A stretch of 64,000 nt of DNA from Microbacterium sp. LWO13-1.2 (GTDB lineage Bacteria; Actinomycetota; Actinomycetes; Actinomycetales; Microbacteriaceae), in NCBI RefSeq assembly GCF_038397725.1, contig NZ_CP151634.1:3410001-3474000 (forward strand), in the 5' to 3' direction. The notes beneath the pieces were generated by a model. The model did not search any database. It saw only the letters and a program-made list of their open reading frames with translations, and had not been told where the DNA came from. This document shows positions 18,475-26,985 of this stretch, piece by piece. The first letter of the stretch is position 1, and every line of letters begins with the position of its first letter. The translations under genes and the position numbers were made by a program.

Positions 18475-19440
18475 ATGCCGAAGTCTCCATACGTCGACAA
18501 GCTCCGCGCGCACATCGGCCATGATCTGCTGCTTCTCCCCGCTGTCACCGCCGTCATCCGTGACGGCGACCGGTTCCTGCTGGCACGGTCGCACGGGTCG
18601 AAGCTCTGGGGCCCGATCGGCGGTGGCATCGAGCCTGGGGAGAACCCGGAGGATGCCGTCGCTCGCGAGGTCCTCGAAGAACTCGGCGTCGAGCCGGTTG
18701 TCGGCGACCTCGTCGGCGCGTTCGGCGGGGCCGACCTGATCATCGACTATCCCAACGGCGACCGCGTCGGATACACCACGATCGCATTCGAGTGCGAACT
18801 CCCTGCTCGTGCTGAGCTGATCCTCGAGGAAGACGAACTCGTCGAAGTCGGCTGGTTCGAGCGATCCGCACTGGCAGATCTTCCCTTGCAGCCCGGCGTC
18901 ATACGGATACTGGGTAACGCGACCCGGGGTCGTTCGACTCCGGGCAGAGCGATCATCGAGAAGGCGGTCTGCTACGTCGTGGCCGACGACCACCTCCTGG
19001 TGTTCACCCACGACGACCTACCGCTCACCGTGACCGGCGTGCAGGTTCCTGCTGGCACGGTCCGAGTCGGAGAGTCAGCGGGCGATGCGGCCGTGCGAGA
19101 GCTCTTCGAGGAGACCGGACTGCGAGGGAGCGTCGTTCGTCCACTCGGGTCAGCGGACTACGACCTCGCCCCGACACGGTCTGAGATCGCCCGGAGACAC
19201 TTCTTCCTGATGCGCGTCGATGAGGCAGACGTTCGCGCTTCATGGGTTGCCGGAGAGACCGATCCGGAGGGCGGAGGTCCGGCTCAGACGTGGACCTGCC
19301 GCTGGATCCCGCTCGCGCAGGCACACGTCCTCGCCGCCGGCCTCGGGGCGAAGCTCGGTGAAATCATGACCCTGTCGAAGGACGAGCTCACGCCGCAGGC
19401 ACAGCTGTCGTCGTCATCACCAGCATCTGCGGATCGCTGA
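18475..19440 (+). CDS. Tandem Nudix hydrolase (two intact Nudix boxes)
   Basis: A 321-residue protein with two Nudix domains. Both boxes match Gx5Ex7REUxEExGU completely: residues 50-72 (G50, E56, R64-E65, E68-E69, G71) and 194-216 (G194, E200, R208-E209, E212-E213, G215). Such enzymes cleave nucleoside diphosphate-linked substrates and use Mg2+ or Mn2+. Two apparently active domains in one chain are unusual. Substrate unknown. The 3' end overlaps the convergent AlaX gene by 53 bp. Confidence 0.9.
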   Translation: MPKSPYVDKLRAHIGHDLLLLPAVTAVIRDGDRFLLARSHGSKLWGPIGGGIEPGENPEDAVAREVLEELGVEPVVGDLVGAFGGADLIIDYPNGDRVGYTTIAFECELPARAELILEEDELVEVGWFERSALADLPLQPGVIRILGNATRGRSTPGRAIIEKAVCYVVADDHLLVFTHDDLPLTVTGVQVPAGTVRVGESAGDAAVRELFEETGLRGSVVRPLGSADYDLAPTRSEIARRHFFLMRVDEADVRASWVAGETDPEGGGPAQTWTCRWIPLAQAHVLAAGLGAKLGEIMTLSKDELTPQAQLSSSSPASADR

Positions 19441-20272
19441 GATCCAGCGACACCGAGATGGCCGAGAACTCCGCGAGCGAGGCTACGTGCGTTCCGCCGC
19501 ACAGAATCACAGCCTCACCCTCGGGAAGATCGCAATGCCACCGGCGACGATCCACGATGGTCGGGCCATCGACCTCGATCCGGCTGCGGGCCGCGGATGC
19601 CACCCACACGGCGAGCTGTGCGTTGATGCGCTCCTCGCGCTCGACCAGTGTCGCCGCGAACGTCTCCGTATCGAATCCGGCCCTGCGCAGGCTCTTGCCG
19701 AGCCGATACTCGTCGACGCTGCCATCATCGCCAATGCGGCTGGACTGATTCGCTCGACCCTCGAAATCGGGAGAGCCCAGCGCGTCGACGCCCGGGTCCT
19801 TCCGCCACAGATCAGCGACGGCCAGATCCAAGGCGAGCGACGCCAGATGGCAGGCCGTGTGTCCGCGACTGAGCGCAGCGCGACGCGCAGCATCCACTTC
19901 CGCAACGACCGTCGATCCCACGGCGAGCCATGCCGGAGCATCCGTCGGCTCGATACGATGCGCGACGAACCAGCTCCATCCCTCGCTCCCCCGTTTGATC
20001 GGGATCTCCGCACCGACGGCGAACTCGCCTTCATCGCTGCGCGCGGCCATCTCCGTCTCGGTGACGGACACTCGACCCGCGTCGCCGACCAGCGCACCCG
20101 TATCCCCCGGCTGATCGGGCCAGGTGTGATCGACGGGGTGGAAAGGCGTCGCATCCACGATGATCACCGCGCCATCCGGACGACTTTCGGTGAGGACGAC
20201 CTGCGCCTCGCCTCGCAGCTCTCCCGCGGCGAAGGTCACGATCGTATCGGGCACGGCACTGCTCTGCGTCAT
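19388..20272 (-). CDS. AlaX-like alanyl-tRNA editing protein
   Basis: A 294-residue stand-alone editing protein related to the AlaRS editing and C-Ala regions, expected to hydrolyse mischarged Ser- or Gly-tRNA(Ala). The four zinc ligands are present: H138 and H142 in RGHTACHLA, C258 and H262 in CGGTHV. The N-terminal barrel keeps DATPFHP and QPGDTG, but the usual GGGQ link between them is replaced by VDHTWPDQ. ATG 20272 is chosen because AAGGA precedes it; a longer frame to 20338 would overlap ccdA. Third gene of a Trx lipoprotein-CcdA-AlaX operon (22-bp gap). Confidence 0.85.
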   Translation of the reverse strand: MTQSSAVPDTIVTFAAGELRGEAQVVLTESRPDGAVIIVDATPFHPVDHTWPDQPGDTGALVGDAGRVSVTETEMAARSDEGEFAVGAEIPIKRGSEGWSWFVAHRIEPTDAPAWLAVGSTVVAEVDAARRAALSRGHTACHLASLALDLAVADLWRKDPGVDALGSPDFEGRANQSSRIGDDGSVDEYRLGKSLRRAGFDTETFAATLVEREERINAQLAVWVASAARSRIEVDGPTIVDRRRWHCDLPEGEAVILCGGTHVASLAEFSAISVSLDLSDPQMLVMTTTAVPAA

Positions 20273-20294
20273 CGGATCCTTGCTCCACTCGTGG

Positions 20295-21029
20295 TCAACC
20301 GCCGCCGATCCAGTGCTCGAGCTGTTCGATCGGGGCATACCAGCCCAGATCCAGGATCAGTGTCTGCAGAGCCTTGTCGAGCCCCGCGATCACGGCGATT
20401 CCCACGATAACGAACAACACGCCGATCACCCGACGGAACCATCCGCGGGGATCGGCCAGCCAACCGAGCCGACGCACCATGCGCCGGCCCAGCAGGCCCA
20501 CCAGAAGCAGGGTGCCGGCCAGCCCCACCGCGTAGGCGACCACGTAGACCAAGCCCTCGGCGAACGAAACCGGCAGCACCGCGGCGACGATGAGCGCGTA
20601 CGTGGGGCTGCAACTCGAGAAGACGGGACCGAGTGCTGCTCCGGTGAGCACGTCGCCCGCGATCCCCCGCCGTGATTGCGAGCTCTCGAGCATTTCGCCG
20701 CTGCGCTGCTGGAGGCGCAATCGCGCGGAGAGCCGGTCCCAAAGCACCGGAAAGAGTAGATCCACGCCGAGCAGGATGATGATCGTTCCCGAGATGATCT
20801 GCCAGACGGACGGCGGGATGCCGAGCAGCGCGGTCGTCGCCTTCAACGCGAGGGTGAACACGATGACACTCACGGCCAGGGAGGCGGCGATCGTGTACGG
20901 ACGCAGCCTGCTGCGCTTCTCGTCTCCGACGGCCGCTCCGCCGATGATGATCGGCAGCAGAGGCAGCACACATGGTGCGGCGGCCGTCAGCACTCCGGCG
21001 GCCAGGCTCAGCAACAGGGACGCGGTCAT
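20295..21029 (-). CDS. ccdA: CcdA-family cytochrome c biogenesis/thiol-disulfide membrane protein
   Basis: A 244-residue polytopic protein with about six membrane segments. The two functional Cys of the CcdA/DsbD-beta family are visible in APCVLPLLP (N-terminus) and GPVFSSCSPTY (middle). CcdA carries electrons from cytoplasmic thioredoxin to extracytoplasmic thiol proteins. It starts 6 bp after the Trx-like lipoprotein stop, which is its evident partner. The family assignment is firm; whether it serves cytochrome c or general thiol repair is unclear. Confidence 0.9.
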   Translation of the reverse strand: MTASLLLSLAAGVLTAAAPCVLPLLPIIIGGAAVGDEKRSRLRPYTIAASLAVSVIVFTLALKATTALLGIPPSVWQIISGTIIILLGVDLLFPVLWDRLSARLRLQQRSGEMLESSQSRRGIAGDVLTGAALGPVFSSCSPTYALIVAAVLPVSFAEGLVYVVAYAVGLAGTLLLVGLLGRRMVRRLGWLADPRGWFRRVIGVLFVIVGIAVIAGLDKALQTLILDLGWYAPIEQLEHWIGGG

Positions 21030-21035
21030 CGAACG

Positions 21036-21527
21036 TCAGGGCGCCGCAGCAAGCAGTGATTCGATGGATGGCTCGTCATACAACACGGCGCTGGACAGCT
21101 TCTCCCCATCGTCTCCGACGTACACGACCGTCGTCTGCAGCGTGACGCCGTACTGTTGACGCAGATCCACCCGATCGTCGTAGTCGACCTTGAACACGGT
21201 CACACCGTCGGGTGAGCCCTCGTTCCTGAGCTGCTCATCGAGCGCACGGCACTGCGGGCACCACGTCGCATGGAAGAAGAGCACTTTGGTGCCGGGGGTC
21301 GCTTCGATCACCCCGTCTCGGTAGTCCATGTAGACACCCGTGATCGGCGCGTCGTCATCCGCAGACGGCTCGACGGCCGGGGCTACGGGCTCAGAAGGAG
21401 CAGGATCGCTCGCCTCCACCGATGCGGGTGACGACGGCTCATCAGACGGCATCGGCGCGCAGCCCGCGAGCAAGAACGCGGTGATGGCGCCGGTCACGAT
21501 GGCGATACGAGTCGCTGCACCGCGCAT
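21036..21527 (-). CDS. Thioredoxin-like lipoprotein
   Basis: A 163-residue exported thiol-disulfide protein. The N-terminal signal ends in a lipobox LLAGC, followed by ~40 Pro/Ser/Glu-rich linker residues and a thioredoxin fold with active site ATWCPQC, then VFKVDYDD and a near-cis-Pro QTTVVYV segment. The membrane-anchored CPQC site would receive electrons from CcdA encoded 6 bp downstream. GGGAGG precedes ATG 21527. First gene of the operon. Confidence 0.9.
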   Translation of the reverse strand: MRGAATRIAIVTGAITAFLLAGCAPMPSDEPSSPASVEASDPAPSEPVAPAVEPSADDDAPITGVYMDYRDGVIEATPGTKVLFFHATWCPQCRALDEQLRNEGSPDGVTVFKVDYDDRVDLRQQYGVTLQTTVVYVGDDGEKLSSAVLYDEPSIESLLAAAP

Positions 21528-21611
21528 TGCACCTCCCGGAAAGATTCCGCTAACCGGTACGCTACTCCGCTCAGTGGTTCGGCGGGATGGTGAAACTGGC
21601 GAGCGTGAAGG

Positions 21612-22763
21612 TCAGACTGTGATGACCTGAGCGGAGCCGAGCGGAGAACCAGGCCCCATCTCGGCTGCGATGCGATTCGCCTCTTCGATGAGCGTCGCGA
21701 CGATCTCCGCTTCCGGCACGGTCTTGATGACCTCGCCCTTCACGAAGATCTGTCCCTTGCCGTTGCCGGATGCGACGCCGAGGTCGGCTTCGCGCGCCTC
21801 ACCCGGACCGTTCACGACGCAACCCATCACGGCGACGCGGAGCGGCACGGTCATGTCCTTGAGGCCCTCGGTGACATCTTCCGCGAGTGTGTAGACATCG
21901 ACCTGTGCGCGACCGCATGACGGGCACGAAACGATCTCGAGCTTGCGCTCGCGCAGGTTCAGGGACTGCAGGATCTGATGACCGACCTTGACCTCTTCGA
22001 CCGGCGGCGCCGACAGCGAGACGCGGATCGTGTCCCCGATCCCCTCGGAGAGCAGGATGCCGAACGCAGTGGCGCTCTTGATGGTGCCCTGGAAAGCGGG
22101 GCCCGCCTCGGTGACACCGAGGTGCAGGGGCCAGTCGCCGCGCTCGGAGAGCAGGCGGTAGGCCTTGACCATCACGATCGGATCGTTGTGCTTGACCGAG
22201 ATCTTGAAATCGTGGAAGTCGTGCTCTTCGAAGAGCGACGCCTCCCAGACGGCACTCTCGACGAGAGCCTCTGCCGTCGCCTTGCCGTGCTTCTGCAGGA
22301 TTCGCCTGTCGAGGGAACCGGCGTTGACGCCGATGCGCAGAGAGACACCGGCAGCCTTCGCGGCCTCGGCGATCTTGCCCACGTTGCCGTCGAACTCGCG
22401 GATGTTTCCGGGGTTCACGCGCACCGCGCCGCAGCCGGCGTCGATCGCCGTGTAGATGTAGCGAGGCTGGAAGTGGATGTCGGCGATCACCGGGATCTGG
22501 CTCTTCATCGCGATGATCTTCAGAGCATCCGCGTCATCCTGGTGCGGCACGGCGACGCGCACGATCTCGCATCCGGATGCCGTGAGCTCGGCGATCTGCT
22601 GCAGAGTGCCGTTGATGTCGGTGGTCTTCGTCGTCGTCATCGACTGCACGCTGACCGGGGCATTGCCCCCGACGAGCACCTTGCCGACCTTGATCTGACG
22701 GGTCTTGCGGCGAGGGGCGAGGACTTCGGGGATCTTCGGCATCCCAAGGTTCACTGCTGGCAC
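21612..22763 (-). CDS. ispG: 4-hydroxy-3-methylbut-2-enyl diphosphate synthase (IspG/GcpE)
   Basis: IspG, 383 residues, the [4Fe-4S] enzyme that converts MEcPP to HMBPP in the MEP isoprenoid pathway. [31 protein letters not shown] and GAVRVNPGN mark the barrel; the cluster Cys are in [11 protein letters not shown] and [12 protein letters not shown] 22763 follows TAGGCT by 6 nt, giving a leaderless start. It lies near rseP and dxr, but trpEG sits between. Confidence 0.97.
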   Translation of the reverse strand: MPAVNLGMPKIPEVLAPRRKTRQIKVGKVLVGGNAPVSVQSMTTTKTTDINGTLQQIAELTASGCEIVRVAVPHQDDADALKIIAMKSQIPVIADIHFQPRYIYTAIDAGCGAVRVNPGNIREFDGNVGKIAEAAKAAGVSLRIGVNAGSLDRRILQKHGKATAEALVESAVWEASLFEEHDFHDFKISVKHNDPIVMVKAYRLLSERGDWPLHLGVTEAGPAFQGTIKSATAFGILLSEGIGDTIRVSLSAPPVEEVKVGHQILQSLNLRERKLEIVSCPSCGRAQVDVYTLAEDVTEGLKDMTVPLRVAVMGCVVNGPGEAREADLGVASGNGKGQIFVKGEVIKTVPEAEIVATLIEEANRIAAEMGPGSPLGSAQVITV

Positions 22764-22769
22764 ACCCCA

Positions 22770-22775
22770 AGCCTA
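22770..22775 (-). promoter_or_regulatory. -10 element (TAGGCT), leaderless start of ispG
   Basis: TAGGCT, 6 nt, then the ispG GTG. Confidence 0.6.
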
Positions 22776-22853
22776 CGCCGCCCGCATGCGCGCGGGCTGG
22801 AAGCCGCCCATGTGACCTGACCCGTCATTCGGCCGAGCCGGGTACCGCTCGTG

Positions 22854-22862
22854 TGGTAGTTT
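22854..22862 (+). promoter_or_regulatory. Extended -10 promoter of the trp leader
   Basis: TGG-TAGTTT forms an extended -10 (TGnTAnnnT). The -10 ends 6 nt before the leader peptide ATG at 22869, so the transcript should begin at that ATG. No good -35 is seen. Confidence 0.55.
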
Positions 22863-22868
22863 CGGCCC

Positions 22869-22904
22869 ATGCTCGCGAACGTCACCTGGTGGCCCGCCTC
22901 CTAG
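22869..22904 (+). CDS. trpL: trp operon leader peptide
   Basis: An 11-codon ORF, MLANVTWWPAS, with two consecutive Trp codons (22887-22892), placed 88 bp before trpEG and overlapping the first arm of an attenuator. Low charged tRNA-Trp would stall the ribosome on the Trp pair and release region 2 of the leader RNA. No ribosome-binding site precedes it; it appears to be translated leaderless from the transcript 5' end. Confidence 0.88.
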   Translation: MLANVTWWPAS

Positions 22905-22955
22905 GCGGTGTGTTCGCGTTCCCACGAATCCAGACCGCCTCCGGGGCGGTCTTTT
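22894..22955 (+). promoter_or_regulatory. trp attenuator (regions 1-4)
   Basis: Four pairing segments are visible. Region 1 (22894-22899, CCGCCT) pairs with region 2 (22903-22908, AGGCGG). Region 2 (22903-22909, AGGCGGT) can instead pair with region 3 (22934-22940, ACCGCCT) as antiterminator. Region 3 also pairs with region 4 (22945-22952) as terminator. Region 1 starts directly after the tandem Trp codons, so a stalled ribosome would mask it. This is the classical class-I attenuation arrangement. Confidence 0.88.
22932..22955 (+). terminator. Intrinsic terminator of the trp attenuator
   Basis: Perfect 8-bp stem AGACCGCC/GGCGGTCT (22932-22939 and 22945-22952), a 5-nt loop, and a T-run at 22952-22955. 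It ends 37 bp before the trpEG ATG. Confidence 0.88.
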
Positions 22956-22992
22956 CGTTGGGCCGAGCCGGAGCACCGCACAGGAGACATCG

Positions 22993-24876
22993 ATGACCCT
23001 CTCACGCCTCGCCGAGCTCACCGCAGATCCGGCGGCATCCTTCGTGCTCATCGCGCGCGACGGCGCCGACACCGTCGAGCTGCTCACCGGTGAAGTCTTG
23101 GACGTCGACCTCCTCGCCGACATCCCGCTCACCATCGACGGCACTCCCCGCGAGATCTTCGCCATGGTCCCGTACCGGCAGGTGCGCGAGCGTGGTTTCG
23201 TCGCGCAGGATGACGCAGCACCCCTGCGGTGCCTGATCGTCGACGAGCACCTGGCCCTGCCGACCGCCGATCTCCTCGGCGAACTCCCGGAAGCGCCGAT
23301 CCCGCTGCAGGACGCCGGCTTCGACATCAGCGATGACGACTACGCCACGATCGTCGAACGCGTCATCGCCGACGAGATCGGCCGGGGCGAAGGCGCGAAC
23401 TTCGTGATCCGCCGAGACTTCACCGCGCGGATCGATGCCGACGACCGCACCGCCGCCCTCACCTGGTTCCGAGCGCTCCTCGCGCACGAGCGCGGCGCGT
23501 ACTGGACGTTCCTCGTCGTCACACCGGGCCACATCGCCGTCGGCGCCAGCCCGGAAGCGCACGTCGTCGCTCGCGAAGGCATCGTCACCATGAACCCGAT
23601 CTCCGGAACCTTCCGCCACCCGGCGGGCGGCGCCACCAAAGAGACGCTCATCGATTTCCTCTCTTCGACGAAGGAGACAGAGGAGCTCTTCATGGTCGTC
23701 GACGAGGAACTGAAGATGATGAGCGCCGTCTGCTCGGATGGCGGCCGCATCACGGGGCCGCACCTGAAGGAGATGTCGCGACTCACGCACACCGAGTACA
23801 TGCTCCGCGGACGCAGCCGCCTCGATCCGCGCGACATCCTCCGCGAGACGATGTTCGCCCCGACTGTGACCGGGTCGCCCATGCAGAACGCGTGCGCGGT
23901 GATCCGCCGCCACGAGCGCGCGCCCCGCGGCTACTATTCCGGGGTCGCTGCGCTGTTCACGCCGAATGCGGATGGCGGGCACGACCTCGACGCGCCGATC
24001 CTGATCCGCACCGTCTATCTGCAGAACGGCACCCTGCGCGTTCCGGTCGGCGCGACGCTGGTGCGCCACTCCGACCCCCACGGTGAGGTCAGCGAGACTC
24101 ACGGCAAGGCCGCCGGCGTCCTGGGCGCCATCGGAGCGATCGACCGTGATCGCGTGGCCGAGGCGCGCAGTGATGCGGATGCTCCGGCCGAAGAACACGC
24201 GCTCGCGGACGACCCGGCGATCGCCGAGCTGCTCGCCTCGCGCAACAGCCGGCTCGCGGAATTCTGGCTGAACCCGCAGGACGACGGAGCACCCGGCCCC
24301 TTCACGGGCCGCACGGCGCTCGTGGTCGATGCCGAGGACAGGTTCACGACGATGCTCGCGCATCAGCTTCGTCACCTCGGTCTGGACGTCACGATCGCCG
24401 CCTGGAGCGAGGTCCGCGATCAGGATCTGGATGCCGCTGACCTCGTCGTCGCCGGCCCAGGGCCCGGCGACCCCCGCGACGACGCCAATCCCCGGATCGC
24501 GCGGATGCGGGAGGTGGTCGCCAGACGCCTCGATCGCGACGCACCGCTGCTGGCCGTGTGCCTGAGCCACCAGATCCTCGCTGATCGGCTCGGTATCGCG
24601 CTCACCCCGCTGGACGCGCCGCACCAGGGCCTGCAGAAGTCCGTCCCGGTCTTCGGCGAGGACGCGTCGATCGGCTTCTACAACACCTTCACCGCCAGGG
24701 CGACGCCGGGAACGACGTCGATCAACGGAGCGGATGTCTCAGCCGATCCAGCGTCCGGAGACGTGTACGCGCTCCGAGGAGAGGGCTTCGCCTCCGTGCA
24801 GGGACACCTCGAGTCGATCCTGTCGCGCGACGGCATCCGCACCCTGGGGCGTCTGGTGTCGCACGCCCTGACCTGA
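22993..24876 (+). CDS. trpEG: Anthranilate synthase, fused TrpE-TrpG
   Basis: A 627-residue fusion of a chorismate-utilising TrpE domain (about 1-430; NPISGTFRHP, FMVVDEELKMMS, ITGPHLKEM, GSPMQNACAVI) and a class-I glutamine amidotransferase domain (about 435-627). The amidotransferase triad is Cys523 (LAVCLSHQ), His605 and Glu607 (VQGHLES). It makes anthranilate from chorismate and glutamine. The fusion resembles PhzE, so an ADIC-type activity is the main alternative, but the Trp attenuator upstream points to tryptophan synthesis. AGGAGA precedes the ATG. No other trp gene is in the window. Confidence 0.9.
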   Translation: MTLSRLAELTADPAASFVLIARDGADTVELLTGEVLDVDLLADIPLTIDGTPREIFAMVPYRQVRERGFVAQDDAAPLRCLIVDEHLALPTADLLGELPEAPIPLQDAGFDISDDDYATIVERVIADEIGRGEGANFVIRRDFTARIDADDRTAALTWFRALLAHERGAYWTFLVVTPGHIAVGASPEAHVVAREGIVTMNPISGTFRHPAGGATKETLIDFLSSTKETEELFMVVDEELKMMSAVCSDGGRITGPHLKEMSRLTHTEYMLRGRSRLDPRDILRETMFAPTVTGSPMQNACAVIRRHERAPRGYYSGVAALFTPNADGGHDLDAPILIRTVYLQNGTLRVPVGATLVRHSDPHGEVSETHGKAAGVLGAIGAIDRDRVAEARSDADAPAEEHALADDPAIAELLASRNSRLAEFWLNPQDDGAPGPFTGRTALVVDAEDRFTTMLAHQLRHLGLDVTIAAWSEVRDQDLDAADLVVAGPGPGDPRDDANPRIARMREVVARRLDRDAPLLAVCLSHQILADRLGIALTPLDAPHQGLQKSVPVFGEDASIGFYNTFTARATPGTTSINGADVSADPASGDVYALRGEGFASVQGHLESILSRDGIRTLGRLVSHALT

Positions 24877-24883
24877 ACCTTTT

Positions 24884-24922
24884 CGGTCGTTGAGCGAGGA
24901 GCGCAGCGACGACACGAGACGC
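24884..24922. repeat. REP-like intergenic element
   Basis: GGTCGTTGAGCGAGGAGCGC-type sequence continuing to CACGAGACG, between the convergent trpEG and rseP genes. From memory, variants of GTCGTTGAGCGAGC...GAGACGAAAC are widespread intergenic repeats in Microbacterium genomes. Only one copy is seen here, so the assignment rests on that recollection. Confidence 0.45.
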
Positions 24923-24927
24923 TCCCG

Positions 24928-26241
24928 CTACTGCAGGATGCTGATGGGCTTGAACACGTCGGCGACCAGCAGCAGCGCGCCCATGCCGATCAGCAGGGTC
25001 GCGACCACCACGGTCAACGGGACGAGTCTGGTCGCATCCACCGGAGCGGGAGGCGGACGACGGAACAGCTTCGCCCACACTCGGCGCACGCCCTCCCACA
25101 GCGCCACCACGACGTGTCCGCCGTCCAGTGGCAGCAGCGGGATGAGGTTGAACACGAACAGCGCGATGTTGAGCGAGCCGAGCAGGCTCAGGAGCGTGGC
25201 GAAGCGGTTGAGAACGGGCGCCTCAGTGGCGGCCACTTCCCCGGCGAGACGTCCGACGCCGACCACGCTGAGAGGGCCGTTCGGGTCGCGCTCGCTCCCG
25301 GTGATGAGCGACGCTCCGACGTCCCAGAGACGCACCGGCAACGTCGCCACCAGAGTGGCGACGCGGGCGACATTGTCCATGGTGAGCTGCGGCCCCACCA
25401 GCAACGGCTGCGGAATCAGCCCCATCTGCGAGCCCATGCCCACGTAGCCGACCTCGCGGACGACCTCTTCACCGTTCTCGTCGAGAACGGGCTGGCCGCT
25501 GGCGTCGGTGATCTTCCGCTCGGCCGCGATCGGGGTGATCGTCAGCTTCTCTTCGGCGCCGTCACGTCGAACGATGACGGTCAGTGGCTCCCCCGGCGCT
25601 GCCTGCACGATGGCGGTCGCCTCGGCGAAGGTGGAAACCGGCTTCCCGTCGATCGAGACCAGAACGTCGCCGGGAAGGATCCCGCCGTCGGCGGCCGGCG
25701 ATGCCGGGTCATCCGCCCGGCATTCCTCCTGTGTCGACCCCGCCGGCAGTACGCATTCGGTGACCGAGGCGATCGTGGTCGTCCCCTGCTGCAGGCCGAT
25801 ACCCGAAGCGAGCACCGTGAAGATGAGCACCGCCAGGATCAGGTTCATCAGCGGGCCGCCGAGCATGACGATGACGCGCTTCCATACCGGAAGCCGGTAG
25901 AACACCCGATCTTCGGCGCCCTCCGCGATCGTCTCGTCGTTGGCCGAGCGGGCGTCCTGGACGAGCGTCCGGAACAATCCGCGCGCAGGACCGGCATCCT
26001 TCGACGCCGGATACATCCCCGACATCGAGATGAAACCACCCAGCGGCAGGAGCTTGAAGCCGTACTCGGTCTCGCCGAATCGCTTCGACCAGATGCGCGG
26101 CCCGAATCCGATCATGTACTGCCCGACGCGCACGCCGAACAGCTTGGCCGGGACGAGATGGCCGACCTCGTGCAGACCGATCGACAGACCGAGCCCGAGC
26201 AGCATGAACAGGATGCCGCCCACATACAGCAGGATTTCCAC
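24928..26241 (-). CDS. rseP: M50 site-2 protease (RseP family)
   Basis: A 437-residue intramembrane zinc protease. H24-E25-xx-H28 in GLHEVGHLVPAKLF is the catalytic metal motif in the first membrane segment; a PDZ domain follows around 180-260 (GGILPGDVLVSIDGKPV), and LLPLDGGHVV near the C-terminus supplies the third zinc ligand. Such proteases cleave membrane anti-sigma factors and other signalling proteins. GTG 26241 follows TAGCGT by 6 nt (leaderless). The usual neighbours dxr and ispG are nearby but not adjacent. Confidence 0.95.
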   Translation of the reverse strand: MEILLYVGGILFMLLGLGLSIGLHEVGHLVPAKLFGVRVGQYMIGFGPRIWSKRFGETEYGFKLLPLGGFISMSGMYPASKDAGPARGLFRTLVQDARSANDETIAEGAEDRVFYRLPVWKRVIVMLGGPLMNLILAVLIFTVLASGIGLQQGTTTIASVTECVLPAGSTQEECRADDPASPAADGGILPGDVLVSIDGKPVSTFAEATAIVQAAPGEPLTVIVRRDGAEEKLTITPIAAERKITDASGQPVLDENGEEVVREVGYVGMGSQMGLIPQPLLVGPQLTMDNVARVATLVATLPVRLWDVGASLITGSERDPNGPLSVVGVGRLAGEVAATEAPVLNRFATLLSLLGSLNIALFVFNLIPLLPLDGGHVVVALWEGVRRVWAKLFRRPPPAPVDATRLVPLTVVVATLLIGMGALLLVADVFKPISILQ

Positions 26242-26247
26242 GTGCCC

Positions 26248-26253
26248 ACGCTA
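26248..26253 (-). promoter_or_regulatory. -10 element (TAGCGT), leaderless start of rseP
   Basis: TAGCGT, 6 nt, then the rseP GTG. Confidence 0.55.
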
Positions 26254-26310
26254 CTGCCCGATCCCTAGGAATCCGCCCGGCACCGTGCCGAGACGCGCAT
26301 CCGATCCCCG

Positions 26311-26316
26311 TAGGCT
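26311..26316 (+). promoter_or_regulatory. -10 element (TAGGCT), leaderless start of the membrane protein gene
   Basis: TAGGCT, 6 nt, then GTG 26323. Confidence 0.55.
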
Positions 26317-26322
26317 GGTGAG

Positions 26323-26907
26323 GTGACTCCCCGCCAGCTGCGACTCCTGCGCGCAGCCTCGGCATCCACCGTCGCCACGCTCCTCGCTGCGGTGTCGCAC
26401 ACCCTCGGCGGCGGCGTGGCCCCGCATCCGCTTCTGGTGATCGCGCTCTCCGCGTTTCTCACCCCGCTCGCCGCCGCCCTGATCGGACCGACACAGCGGC
26501 GAATCCGCGTGGCGACGACCGTCCTGGTCGCGCAGGCGGTGTTCCACCTCGTCTTCCTGCTCCTCGGCACCCCGAGCGACACCGACGTCGGTGTCGGCGG
26601 CGGCCACAGCCATCACCTGGACCTGTCGGCCCTGGGACCGATCGCGCCGTCCGTGGCACCCGATGCGGCGATGCTCGCGGCGCACATCGTCGCCGCAGCC
26701 CTCACGACCCTCCTCGTCTGGCACGGCGAACGGATGCTTCGCGGCGTCGCCCGATGGGTGCACGCCGCGCTGCGTCGCGCGCTCCCCGTCGCGCCCTCCG
26801 AGCACAAGAGACCTCTCGCGCTGCGCTCCACGCTGCGCCGGATCTCCGACACCGGCATCTCGGTCGTCGTGCTCCGACGCGGCCCTCCTGTGCTCTCCCG
26901 CGGCTGA
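26323..26907 (+). CDS. Hypothetical membrane protein with His-rich loop, paired with YcnI
   Basis: A 194-residue protein with four to five hydrophobic segments (LLAAVSHTLGGGVAP, LLVIALSAFLTPLAAALI, VLVAQAVFHLVFLLL, MLAAHIVAAALTTLLVW). A loop contains GGGHSHHLDL, a plausible metal-binding cluster, and a basic C-terminal tail follows. It lies 78 bp upstream of the copper protein YcnI on the same strand, which suggests a role in copper handling. GTG 26323 is set by a -10 6 nt upstream. No family name is claimed. Confidence 0.75.
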   Translation: MTPRQLRLLRAASASTVATLLAAVSHTLGGGVAPHPLLVIALSAFLTPLAAALIGPTQRRIRVATTVLVAQAVFHLVFLLLGTPSDTDVGVGGGHSHHLDLSALGPIAPSVAPDAAMLAAHIVAAALTTLLVWHGERMLRGVARWVHAALRRALPVAPSEHKRPLALRSTLRRISDTGISVVVLRRGPPVLSRG

Positions 26908-26985
26908 CCGCCGCACGAGCATCACCTCATTCCGCTGTTCGCGTGCCTTCGGCGCGCCCGCAATCGAGCACTCAGGAGAACACAC

